Part shown: one piece after another, positions 1-7,599 of the stretch
Layout of the letters: every line of letters begins with the position of its first letter
How positions within the stretch are numbered: the first letter of the stretch is position 1
Assembly (NCBI GenBank): GCA_963660495.1
Contig: CAVKYO010000066.1
Coordinates: 1-14,368 of the forward strand
Direction of reading: 5' to 3'
Length of the DNA stretch: 14,368 bases
DNA from: CAG-877 sp963660495
GTDB lineage: Bacteria; Bacillota_I; Bacilli_A; RF39; UBA660
The notes under the pieces: model-generated
Databases searched by the model: none
Told to the model about the DNA's origin: nothing
The model's input: the letters and a program-made list of their open reading frames with translations, nothing else
Program-made: the position numbers and the translations under genes

Positions 1-83
1 GCCTATTTTCAACAAAAAATAAACTTTTCTTTAATTAGTAACTGTCAAACTCGGGTTATAGCACACTTTTAAAAAAATGTTTC

Positions 84-1241
84 TTATTTTTTCATAAAAG
101 TAATCATTCTTTTAGCTAAACATTTATTAGCTTTATCTTTAGAAAATCCAATAGACACTAAACTACTACTATCAAATTCTTTAGCTCTTAAACTAAGCCA
201 GTCATCTTTTGAAATACTACCATCAATTAACATATTTGAAAGAAGTATCCCATAACTATAACCAAGCTCTTTAGTACCAGACATAACAGTCCAAGCATAA
301 TTATCATCAAAATCATAATCCTCCGACAAAGAACTTTCTCTTAACATACTAATTACATCTTTCTTAGTATAATCACTACCAACTATTAATCTATATTCAT
401 CATCTGAAACAAGTGACAACAACAAAGCATTATCCAAATTATAAAAGAATGATGAATACAATTCAAAAAATTCTACAACAGCTTCGTCTACTCTAATATC
501 ATTATCAATTAGATAATCTAAAAATAACTGTTGATAATAAGAAGACATAACCTCAGCATAAGGCCCTAAAGCATATCTTGCCTTCTCTTCATCTGTAAAA
601 GTTCTAACACTATCAGAAAAATCATAAACATGTCCAAGTTCATGTACTAAAGTTACTAAAGAAGAAAGAGAATAAACATCATCTCTTAAAAATACATTTG
701 CAGTATCTTCGCGTCTATTAAATGACATAAATCCATTAGCGGAAGTAAATTCTTCATCTTCATCAAAAAATTTATATAAATGTCCTCGTTCTAATAATTT
801 TCCCAATATATCTGAACCTTCCGGAAACTTTTCTTTAAAAAAAGCTTCCAATATTTCTTTATCTTCACCAGTCTTTATTCTTAATCTTTCACTATTTTTC
901 AACTTCTTCAAATAACTACTATGACAAGCCTTAAGAAAACTACTACTAGAGCCAAAATAAGTCTCAAAAAATGTATCCTTATGAAACTGCTTATTTCTTA
1001 AGAAAACTGACTTTTCATTTTCTAATATTTCCTGATAAAGTTCCATACCTTTTCTTGTTATATTATCAGCTACTTCTCCTGATACAACCTCATTTCCATA
1101 TCTCAAACAATATAAATAATTAAGTATTCCAAAAGTTGAAGCCATAGAATAATACTGATTTTTATCAACACAATTTTCTAAAGATTGACTTAATTTTTTT
1201 ATTTGTCTTTCTATATCACTATAATCATTATTTAATCTCAT
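84..1241 (-). CDS. Compact M3-like (oligoendopeptidase F-related) zinc metallopeptidase
   Basis: The 385-residue protein carries a gluzincin signature: HELGH at residues 200-204 (zinc ligands H200 and H204, catalytic E201). A further Glu, E230, sits in the context YAEVMSSYYQQ, 26 residues after the second His. This spacing and context match the third zinc ligand of M3 peptidases such as PepF/thimet oligopeptidase. A Tyr-rich stretch near the C-terminus (ELGYSYG, 325-331) resembles the conserved tyrosine region of that family. No signal peptide or membrane segment is seen, so it is probably a cytoplasmic oligopeptide hydrolase. PepF proteins are near 600 residues; this one lacks much of the usual N-terminal region, so it may be a shortened subfamily. 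It follows the AI-2E gene by 25 bases but has no good Shine-Dalgarno before the ATG, so the start is uncertain. Peptidase identity is fairly sure; substrate is unknown. Confidence 0.7.
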   Translation of the reverse strand: MRLNNDYSDIERQIKKLSQSLENCVDKNQYYSMASTFGILNYLYCLRYGNEVVSGEVADNITRKGMELYQEILENEKSVFLRNKQFHKDTFFETYFGSSSSFLKACHSSYLKKLKNSERLRIKTGEDKEILEAFFKEKFPEGSDILGKLLERGHLYKFFDEDEEFTSANGFMSFNRREDTANVFLRDDVYSLSSLVTLVHELGHVYDFSDSVRTFTDEEKARYALGPYAEVMSSYYQQLFLDYLIDNDIRVDEAVVEFFELYSSFFYNLDNALLLSLVSDDEYRLIVGSDYTKKDVISMLRESSLSEDYDFDDNYAWTVMSGTKELGYSYGILLSNMLIDGSISKDDWLSLRAKEFDSSSLVSIGFSKDKANKCLAKRMITFMKK

Positions 1242-1266
1242 ACCAAACCATTCCCAAAAATAAATA

Positions 1267-2325
1267 CTAAATACTATTTCTTACTTTACCAAGACCTTTT
1301 TCCAAGTCTTCTTCAAAGAAATTATAAGTAGTTCTTAATAATAAGTAACAAGGAAGTGCCACAATTATACCAACCATACCAGCCAAAGTACCACCAACAG
1401 ATACCATCATAATTGTAATCAAAGGATTAACACCATTAGTTTTACCATATACTTTAGGTGATGTAAAATATCCATCTATTTGTGGGAATATCATACATAT
1501 AACAATAGTCGCAATAACTAAAGGAACAGATACTACACTAGCCATAATAATCGCAATTATATTAGTGATTAATCCACCAAAGTAAGGAATAATTGTTGTT
1601 AGACAAGCAAGTATTCCAAGTATCAACCAGTTTGGATGTCCAATTATAAAAAATAAGAAACTGTATTCAACTAACTGTATTAACATAAATATTCCTAATC
1701 CTTTTAAATAATTACTAATTTCTTTATCTAAACATTTAAAATATTTATATGTTTTTTTACTTATAGACAATGTTAAATTCTTAAATCCATATCTAATCTT
1801 TTCCATATCAGCCAAGAAATATATAAATCCAACAAATCCTACTATAAATTTACTAACAAAGTTTATAGACTTAGATACAAATCCAAGAGTTGTTGAAGAA
1901 ACCATAGTACCAATATCTTTTAAAGCATCATTTAAATAATCTGTAACTTTAATTTCAAAATTACCTAAATTTATATTAAACTTAATACCTACATTTTCTA
2001 TTACTTCACCAACCATTTTTATTAATAAAGATAATTGATCATAAAGTAAAGGCAACACTAAAGCAATAAGTCCAGTTAATAGGAACAATATTAAGATAAC
2101 TGTAATAGTAACAGCCAATCCTTTACGTAAACCTTTTTTCTCTAACCAAGAAATTACAGGTGTAAGTGCATACGCAAAAACAAACGCTACAATAAATGGA
2201 GCCATTACTGAAATAATTTTCATTAAAACTCCCCACCAAACACCTATATTAGTAATTGCTATATAAAGTAAACCTAATAAAAATGTTAAATTAATAATTT
2301 TATAATTTAGTTTATTAGAAAACAC
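1267..2325 (-). CDS. AI-2E family (PerM/YdiK-type) membrane transporter
   Basis: This 352-residue polytopic membrane protein has hydrophobic segments near 10-30, 33-55, 68-95, 148-172, 208-230, 235-262, 265-282 and 303-332. A soluble amphipathic stretch (about 96-147) lies between the third and fourth, as is typical of the AI-2E transporter family (PF01594). The C-terminal block SPKVYG..GVNPLITIMMVSVGGTLAGMVGIIVALP is the family hallmark. Members have been linked to autoinducer-2 export, Na+/H+ exchange or stress resistance, so the substrate cannot be read from sequence. The start codon is GTG (2325-2323), preceded by the strong site AGAGGTGAT at 2331-2339 with a 5-base spacer. That site overlaps the dtd stop codon, so the two genes are almost certainly co-transcribed and coupled. 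No homologous quorum-sensing gene is nearby. Confidence 0.88.
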   Translation of the reverse strand: MFSNKLNYKIINLTFLLGLLYIAITNIGVWWGVLMKIISVMAPFIVAFVFAYALTPVISWLEKKGLRKGLAVTITVILILFLLTGLIALVLPLLYDQLSLLIKMVGEVIENVGIKFNINLGNFEIKVTDYLNDALKDIGTMVSSTTLGFVSKSINFVSKFIVGFVGFIYFLADMEKIRYGFKNLTLSISKKTYKYFKCLDKEISNYLKGLGIFMLIQLVEYSFLFFIIGHPNWLILGILACLTTIIPYFGGLITNIIAIIMASVVSVPLVIATIVICMIFPQIDGYFTSPKVYGKTNGVNPLITIMMVSVGGTLAGMVGIIVALPCYLLLRTTYNFFEEDLEKGLGKVRNSI

Positions 2326-2331
2326 GCTATA

Positions 2332-2766
2332 TCACCTCTCTAAAAGAATAGTTGTTGGTCCAATATTAGTAATATTAACTTCCATATCAGCACCAAAGAT
2401 ACCAGCTTCAACTTCAACATATTTTTCAAGTTCTTTATTAAATAAGTTATATAACACTACTGCTTCATCATTTTTCATAGCTTTAATATAACTAGGTCTA
2501 TTACCTTTTTCACAACTTGCATATAAAGTAAACTGTGATACTGATAAAATCTTACCAGAGTAATCCAAAATACTTTTATTCATAACTCCATTATCATCAG
2601 GAAAGATTCTAAGATTAACAACTTTTTTAGCTAAGTATTCAATTTTTCCAATATCATCACCATCAGTAAATCCAACTAAAAGTACTAATCCATAATCTAT
2701 TTTACTGACTTCTTTATCAGAAACTTTAACACTAGCTTTACCAGTCCTTTGTACTAAAACTCTCAT
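2332..2766 (-). CDS. dtd: D-aminoacyl-tRNA deacylase
   Basis: The 144-residue protein has the full DTD fold length and motifs: N-terminal MRVLVQR, the catalytic-pocket motif SQFTLYA at 77-83, and the Gly-cisPro loop NIGPTT at 134-139 (general form NxGPxT). DTD hydrolyses D-amino acids (and glycine mischarged on tRNA-Ala) from tRNAs in the cytoplasm as a chirality proofreader, normally as a dimer. The start ATG overlaps the relA stop in an ATGA arrangement (4 bases shared) and has only a weak purine-rich site before it. Translation therefore probably depends on ribosomes finishing relA. The relA-dtd pairing is also conserved in Bacillus. No residue looks abnormal. Confidence 0.95.
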   Translation of the reverse strand: MRVLVQRTGKASVKVSDKEVSKIDYGLVLLVGFTDGDDIGKIEYLAKKVVNLRIFPDDNGVMNKSILDYSGKILSVSQFTLYASCEKGNRPSYIKAMKNDEAVVLYNLFNKELEKYVEVEAGIFGADMEVNITNIGPTTILLER

Positions 2767-4922
2767 CGCATCACTCTTTCCACTCTATCTATATAATTGG
2801 CTTTATTAAGAGTCATAATAGCCTTATTTAATTGTTCAAGTCCTGTTACATAACAGCCAACCTCATATAAAATATTATCAACTCTACTAATTGTTTTTAT
2901 TTCATCAACACTAATATTAAGCATTGAAATACTCTGCATTAAATCAAGCATATGACTTTCACTAGTATTAGTATAAACAACTAAAGATGTATAATATCTC
3001 TTATTAGAATTAGAGCCCCAGACAACTTCTAAAGTCCTATCTTCTAACATTTCCAAGTTATGACAATTAATTCTATGTACAGAAATACCATTACCTTTAG
3101 TAATATAGCCAATAATTTCATCACCATAAACTGGATTACAACAATTAGCCAAATTAACTTTAACTTTATCTATTCCTGTAACAATAATATCAGCATCAGT
3201 ATTACTAGAAGTAATCTTAATATTTTTAGGAGTAACAACTTCATCACTCTTATCAATAATATTAATAATAGCGTTTACTGGAACTCTACCATTACCAGCC
3301 ATTAGATATATTTCATCTAAATCTAAACAATTAATTTCATCACATATCTTTTTGATATTCTCGTCGGTAAAGAAACTAACAAATGTAATTTTTCTTTTTC
3401 TTAATTCTTTTTCTATACTATCTTTTCCACGTTCAATATAAACTTCACGTTCATTTTTAGTAAAGAAACTTTTAATTTTATTTCTAGCCTGAGTAGTTTT
3501 AACAATATTAATCCATTCTTTAGATGGATTTGAACTTTTATTTGTATTAATCTTAACAATATCATTATTCTTAAGTTCATAGTCTAAAGGAACTATATTA
3601 TTATTTACAATTGCTCCAACTGTAGTTTCTCCAACACGAGTATGTATTTTATAAGCAAAATCTAAAGGAGTAGCTCCTACTGGTAATTCAATAACATCGC
3701 CTTTAGGTGTAAAACAATAAATATTATTATTTAATAATTCATCTTTTACACTATTAACAAATTCTTCACTACTCATTTTATCTCTTGATAAGTCTATTAT
3801 AGATTTAAAAAATTGTAATTTTTGCTCTGTCTTATTTAAAATATCAGCTTTAACAGAACCAGCACCTTCTTTATATGCCCAATGAGACGCTATACCATTT
3901 TCAGCAACCTCATCCATATCATAGGTTCTAATCTGTATTTCAAATAAATATCCATCAATTCCAAAAACTGTTGTATGTAATGACTGATACATATTAGGTT
4001 TAGGCATCGCAATATAATCTTTAAATCTCTTTGGCAATGGTCTAAACTTAGAATGAATAATACCTAAAGCTAAGTAACATTCTTGCTCAGTATGTACTAA
4101 GATTCTTAATGCTAATAAATCATAGATATCACTAAACTTTTTACCTTTATCAAGTTTATTATAAATACTATAAATACTTTTTGCTCTACCTTTAATTTCA
4201 TGATTAATATGATGAGCATCTAATAATTCAGAAACTTCTTTCTGCATATCAAAAACAGTCTTATCACGTTCAAGTTTTGTCTTATTAAGTTTTTCAGCTA
4301 TGTCATAAAAAACATCTGGTTTTAAATAACGTAAAGATAAATCTTCTAACTCACTTTTAATTTTATGAATACCTAAATGATGTGCAATAGGAGCAAAAAT
4401 ATCTAAAGTTTCATGAGCCTTTGCTTTTTGCCTATCTTCAGGAAGTGCCCAAAGTGTTCTCATGTTATGAAGACAATCAGCTAATTTTATAATAATAACT
4501 CTAACATCTTCACTCATACCTACTATAATCTTTTTATAATAATCAATTAAATATTCATTTTCTGTAGAAAAATTAATTCTACTAAGTCTCGTAACACCTG
4601 TAACAAGTCTTGTTATATTAACACCAAACACTTCTTCCATTTCTTCAACAGAACAGTCGCAGTCTTCTAATACATCATGCATCAATCCAGCTGATATAGT
4701 CTCATAATCAGCATATATTTTAGCAAGTATTAAAGCTACATTCAATGGATGTATAATGTATGGCTCTCCTGATTTTCTAACTTGACCAGAATGTTTTAAA
4801 TAAGCAAAATCATATGCCTTTTTTATAACAGAAAGCTGTTGTTCATCATTAATATATGCACAAACAGCTTCCTTTACTTCATCAAATGTAATTTTATCAT
4901 TTTTTACTGACGTAGGAATCAT
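2763..4922 (-). CDS. relA: Bifunctional (p)ppGpp synthetase/hydrolase Rel
   Basis: This 719-residue long RSH protein makes and degrades the stringent-response alarmones. The N-terminal HD hydrolase has RKSGEPYIIHP (49-59) and HDVLED (82-87), with H58, H82, D83 and D149 in the expected metal-ligand positions. The synthetase region has a RAKSIYSIYNKL loop (246-257), RFKD at 299-302 (the RXKD signature of bifunctional Rel rather than synthetase-only RelA), YQSLHTTV (312-319) and EIQIRT (328-333). TGS follows at about 401-460, a Cys-rich zinc-finger-like region with CC at 594-595 and H616/C620, and a C-terminal ACT domain at about 645-719. One oddity is C150, where the usual motif is KLADRLHNM. 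It lies 7 bases after secDF and overlaps dtd by 4. Its AGGAG site directly abuts the ATG, so reinitiation after secDF is likely. Confidence 0.96.
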   Translation of the reverse strand: MIPTSVKNDKITFDEVKEAVCAYINDEQQLSVIKKAYDFAYLKHSGQVRKSGEPYIIHPLNVALILAKIYADYETISAGLMHDVLEDCDCSVEEMEEVFGVNITRLVTGVTRLSRINFSTENEYLIDYYKKIIVGMSEDVRVIIIKLADCLHNMRTLWALPEDRQKAKAHETLDIFAPIAHHLGIHKIKSELEDLSLRYLKPDVFYDIAEKLNKTKLERDKTVFDMQKEVSELLDAHHINHEIKGRAKSIYSIYNKLDKGKKFSDIYDLLALRILVHTEQECYLALGIIHSKFRPLPKRFKDYIAMPKPNMYQSLHTTVFGIDGYLFEIQIRTYDMDEVAENGIASHWAYKEGAGSVKADILNKTEQKLQFFKSIIDLSRDKMSSEEFVNSVKDELLNNNIYCFTPKGDVIELPVGATPLDFAYKIHTRVGETTVGAIVNNNIVPLDYELKNNDIVKINTNKSSNPSKEWINIVKTTQARNKIKSFFTKNEREVYIERGKDSIEKELRKRKITFVSFFTDENIKKICDEINCLDLDEIYLMAGNGRVPVNAIINIIDKSDEVVTPKNIKITSSNTDADIIVTGIDKVKVNLANCCNPVYGDEIIGYITKGNGISVHRINCHNLEMLEDRTLEVVWGSNSNKRYYTSLVVYTNTSESHMLDLMQSISMLNISVDEIKTISRVDNILYEVGCYVTGLEQLNKAIMTLNKANYIDRVERVMR

Positions 4923-4932
4923 CTCCTCTCTA
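4923..4932 (-). promoter_or_regulatory. Unusual Shine-Dalgarno fused to relA start
   Basis: The purine run AGAGAGGAG ends directly at the relA ATG, giving zero spacing from the AGGAG core and 2 bases from GAGG. The secDF TAG stop (4932-4930) lies within it. GGAGATGAT also matches the anti-Shine-Dalgarno complement with one mismatch, but it runs through the start codon. I see no in-frame ATG, GTG or TTG just downstream at a better distance. This fits coupled reinitiation by ribosomes leaving secDF more than free initiation; the coupling is inference. Confidence 0.5.
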
Positions 4933-7206
4933 ACAGTTTACACCTTTTACCTTTTTTTCTTCAAATTCGTCCGTATATATTTTTTTTATTTTTTTAGGCT
5001 TTCCTAAATTTTTCTTTTCAAGCTTCATAAATAACGCTGTTGCGATAAAGATAGATGAATAAGTACCAGCAATAAGTCCAAATAACATAGCAAAGTTAAA
5101 TGTCAATATTTCTCTAGAACCTAATAAAATTAAAGTAATAACTGGAATAACTGTAGTTATTGAAGTATAAACAGTACGACTAAAAGTCTCCTGAATACTT
5201 GTATTACATAATTCATAGAATTCCTTTTCTTTTAATTTACTCTCATCAACTTCATTAATCTTTTCTCTTATTCTATCAAATGTAACAATAGTATCATTAA
5301 TTGAATATCCAATGATAGCTAAAAGTGCTGCTATAAACATAGAAGAAACTTCAAAATTAAATATTCCAAATAATGCTATCATAATCAAAACATCATGTAC
5401 TAAAGCAACAACACCAGATACAGCATAACTAAATTTAAATCTAAATGATACATAAACAATAATACCTAGTAAAGCAAGTAGTACAGAAAGAAATGCATTT
5501 TTAACTAATTCTTTTTGTACAACATTAGAAACAACACCTATATTAACTTTAGCATCGTATTTATCTTCAAAGTATGAATTTACCTCTTTAACTGTATCTC
5601 CATCTAATGCATCATCTATTCTAATAACAGTCTCATCAGTTCCAATTGTTATATCAGAACTTTTTAATTTTAATTCATTTAAATCTTTATTTAACTGTTT
5701 CTTAGTTACTTTTTCTTCTGTAGAAATAGTTATATCAGTTCCTGATCTATAATCAATACCTAAATTCATACCACAGAAAGCTATCGTAATCATACCAATG
5801 GCAATAATAATAATAGATATACTAGCAAATAATTTTCTATTTTTTAAGAAATCAAATTTACCAAATGGTTTTTTCTTAATCTTTTCATTTTTTGAAAGAT
5901 TAGGAATATCTTCACTCTTAACGGCAATAAATAATTTTGTTTTATCATTAAAGTAATTTGTCTTAACAAATAAATTTAATAATATTCTAGTTAAGAATAC
6001 CATTGTAAACATTGTAACTATAATGGTAATAATTAACATAGTAGCAAATCCTTTAATACTAGACTCACCAAAGATAAACATAATTATCGCAACTATCAAA
6101 GTAGTTAAATTAGAATCAAGTATAGCACTAAAACTACATTTAACTCCTTCTTTAAATGCCAAAGGTAAGCTTTTACCTTTATATAATTCTTCTCTAATAC
6201 GTGCAAATGTAATAACATTAGAATCAACCGACATACCAATTCCAAGTACTAAAGCAGCAATTCCCGGAAGTGTTAATACTCCACCAACTAACCAGAATAT
6301 TAAGAATACTAAGAATGTATATAGAAGCATTGCTATTGTTGATATAACACCTGCAAAATGATAAACAGCTATTAATAAAACACCAATAAGTATAACACCT
6401 ATAACACCTGCCACAAATGTCTTTTGAAGAGTATCATCCCCAAAGGAAGCTCCTACTGTTTTAGATGATATTTCAGTTAACTTACTTGGTAAAGAACCAG
6501 AATTAATTAAATCAACTAAATTACTTACTTCATCTTCTGTAAAATCACCTTGAATAATAACGTCACTAGCAAAACCTTGTGATACAGTAGCGGCACTTAA
6601 ACAATTAGATTCACTAGTACCACATAAGCTACCTTCTTTTTCAAAGCTATCAGTCATACCATTATAATCTAGCCAGATAACAATCATATTCTTTTCATAA
6701 TCTTTAACTGCATTAGTAACTTCATAAAATTTATCTTTATCTTTAACTGTCAATAATACAGCTGGATTCCCAGAAGAATCTTGACTAATTTTAGCTCCAC
6801 CAGCTTTTAAAACTTCACTAGTCATTAATAGATTATCATCAGTATCTCTAAATGATAGTGTCGCAACAGTTGATAACTGTGTACGTGCTTGTTCAGGATC
6901 AGTAACACCCGCTAATTTTACTCTTATTTTATCATTACCCTCTAAAATAATTTCAGGTTCACTAACACCTAAACTATCAATTCTTTTACTTAAAGTTTTA
7001 TAAGTAGCAGTTAACTTACTACTATTCATTTTAGAACCATCAATAGATTCAACTTTATAAAGAATTTCAAAACCACCTTGTAAATCTAAACCAAACTTTA
7101 ATCCTTTAAATAATGGAATAAATAACAAGCAAATTGCTACTGCTAATACAAATAAGCAAGAAGCAGTAATAATAACCTTCTTTTTACCTTTGTTCTTATT
7201 TTTCAT
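4930..7206 (-). CDS. secDF: Protein translocase subunit SecDF (fused SecD-SecF)
   Basis: This 758-residue membrane protein is the one-piece SecDF of Bacilli. It uses the proton gradient to help pull secreted proteins out of the SecYEG channel. SecD half: TM1 at about 10-31, FGLDLQGG (38-45), an extracytoplasmic domain to about 260, then TMs to about 412 with GMSVDSNVITFARIREE (324-340) bearing the TM4 Asp D328. SecF half: first TM at about 458-480, LGIDYRSGTD (482-491), then TMs at about 570-730 with IGYSINDTIVTFDRIREK (632-649). Each half therefore has six membrane segments. Cysteines C195 and C202 in the external part of the SecD half could form a disulphide. The start is supported by GAGGTGA, 6 bases before the ATG and overlapping the comN stop. 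It is the second gene of the operon. Confidence 0.97.
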   Translation of the reverse strand: MKNKNKGKKKVIITASCLFVLAVAICLLFIPLFKGLKFGLDLQGGFEILYKVESIDGSKMNSSKLTATYKTLSKRIDSLGVSEPEIILEGNDKIRVKLAGVTDPEQARTQLSTVATLSFRDTDDNLLMTSEVLKAGGAKISQDSSGNPAVLLTVKDKDKFYEVTNAVKDYEKNMIVIWLDYNGMTDSFEKEGSLCGTSESNCLSAATVSQGFASDVIIQGDFTEDEVSNLVDLINSGSLPSKLTEISSKTVGASFGDDTLQKTFVAGVIGVILIGVLLIAVYHFAGVISTIAMLLYTFLVFLIFWLVGGVLTLPGIAALVLGIGMSVDSNVITFARIREELYKGKSLPLAFKEGVKCSFSAILDSNLTTLIVAIIMFIFGESSIKGFATMLIITIIVTMFTMVFLTRILLNLFVKTNYFNDKTKLFIAVKSEDIPNLSKNEKIKKKPFGKFDFLKNRKLFASISIIIIAIGMITIAFCGMNLGIDYRSGTDITISTEEKVTKKQLNKDLNELKLKSSDITIGTDETVIRIDDALDGDTVKEVNSYFEDKYDAKVNIGVVSNVVQKELVKNAFLSVLLALLGIIVYVSFRFKFSYAVSGVVALVHDVLIMIALFGIFNFEVSSMFIAALLAIIGYSINDTIVTFDRIREKINEVDESKLKEKEFYELCNTSIQETFSRTVYTSITTVIPVITLILLGSREILTFNFAMLFGLIAGTYSSIFIATALFMKLEKKNLGKPKKIKKIYTDEFEEKKVKGVNC

Positions 7207-7217
7207 GTAAATTCACC

Positions 7218-7502
7218 TCATAAAATTTCTAAATTTTTATCAAAATATTGTGTCCTACTGTTTCCTAACTTTTCTTTCAAGTATTTATCTATTTGATTAT
7301 TATCAGCTTTCAATATATCATCAACAATATCTGAAAGCATTAAATCATGAGCCTTACACCATTTAGTTTCAATTAAAAAGTTCCATACATCAGTCTCTTT
7401 TATATATGAGTAACCAAATCTTTTTAATTCCATAACTTTACTTCTAAGTGCCGGACCAACTCTATGATAAAGTTCCTCTTTACTAGAAAATTCAAAATCC
7501 AT
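7218..7502 (-). CDS. comN: ComN-like post-transcriptional regulator
   Basis: This 94-residue soluble protein matches the ComN/YrzD family (PF13797): an N-terminal VGPALRSKVMELKRFGYSYI block (15-34), a WNFLIETKW block (40-48) and an SDIVDDIL helix (57-64). In B. subtilis ComN affects comE mRNA, and its gene lies near secDF. Whether this organism is competent cannot be judged here. The C-terminal 30 residues are charged and not recognised. The ATG has GGTG five bases upstream (7508-7511), with a second purine-rich stretch just above. Its stop overlaps the secDF Shine-Dalgarno. It is the first gene of the secDF-relA-dtd operon, served by the -10 box at 7532-7537. Family assignment is good; function is by analogy. 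Confidence 0.82.
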   Translation of the reverse strand: MDFEFSSKEELYHRVGPALRSKVMELKRFGYSYIKETDVWNFLIETKWCKAHDLMLSDIVDDILKADNNQIDKYLKEKLGNSRTQYFDKNLEIL

Positions 7503-7531
7503 AAAGACACCACATCCTCACCAACATCATT

Positions 7532-7537
7532 ATTATA
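7532..7537 (-). promoter_or_regulatory. Candidate -10 box for the comN-secDF-relA operon
   Basis: A perfect TATAAT lies 29 bases before the comN ATG, predicting a transcript start near 7525 and a leader of about 23 bases that holds the ribosome site. The -35 region at the right distance (TTTAAT) is poor, so the promoter may be weak, activated, or helped by the tandem repeat that covers the spacer (7535-7552). Confidence 0.5.
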
Positions 7538-7552
7538 ACTAAAATAACTAAA
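7535..7552 (-). repeat. Perfect 9-bp tandem repeat in promoter spacer
   Basis: Two adjacent copies of TTTAGTTAT (minus strand) fill the spacer upstream of the TATAAT box, the second overlapping it. Such a repeat could be a paired regulator site or an AT-rich coincidence. It lies in the 97-base gap between the xerC stop and comN, where I see no convincing terminator. Confidence 0.55.
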
Positions 7553-7599
7553 AAATTAAAGTAAAATCAACAAATTTCTCAAATAAAGAAAGTAATTTT

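Noticed and set aside
18..48. TTGACA on the minus strand with a weak TTTATT 19 bases on, as a promoter for the next gene leftwards
   Set aside because: The -35 is perfect, but the spacing is long, the -10 is poor, and the gene it would serve lies outside the window. The near-palindrome AACTCGGGTT beside it is short and unsupported.
64..83. A/T-rich hairpin after the M3-like peptidase as a terminator
   Set aside because: The stem is almost all A-T pairs with no following T run, so it does not meet the form of an intrinsic terminator.
1262..1275. Two tandem AAATACT heptamers between the AI-2E and M3-like genes
   Set aside because: A short AT-rich repeat overlapping the AI-2E stop codon, with no promoter or stem built on it; likely chance.
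3060..3305. Open frame of 81 codons on the plus strand
   Set aside because: It lies wholly inside relA on the opposite strand and encodes low-complexity Asn/Ile/Ser-rich sequence typical of an AT-rich antisense frame, with no supporting context.
6023..6361. Open frame of 112 codons on the plus strand
   Set aside because: It is antisense to the conserved SecD membrane region, resembles no family, and stands alone against a fully co-directional window.
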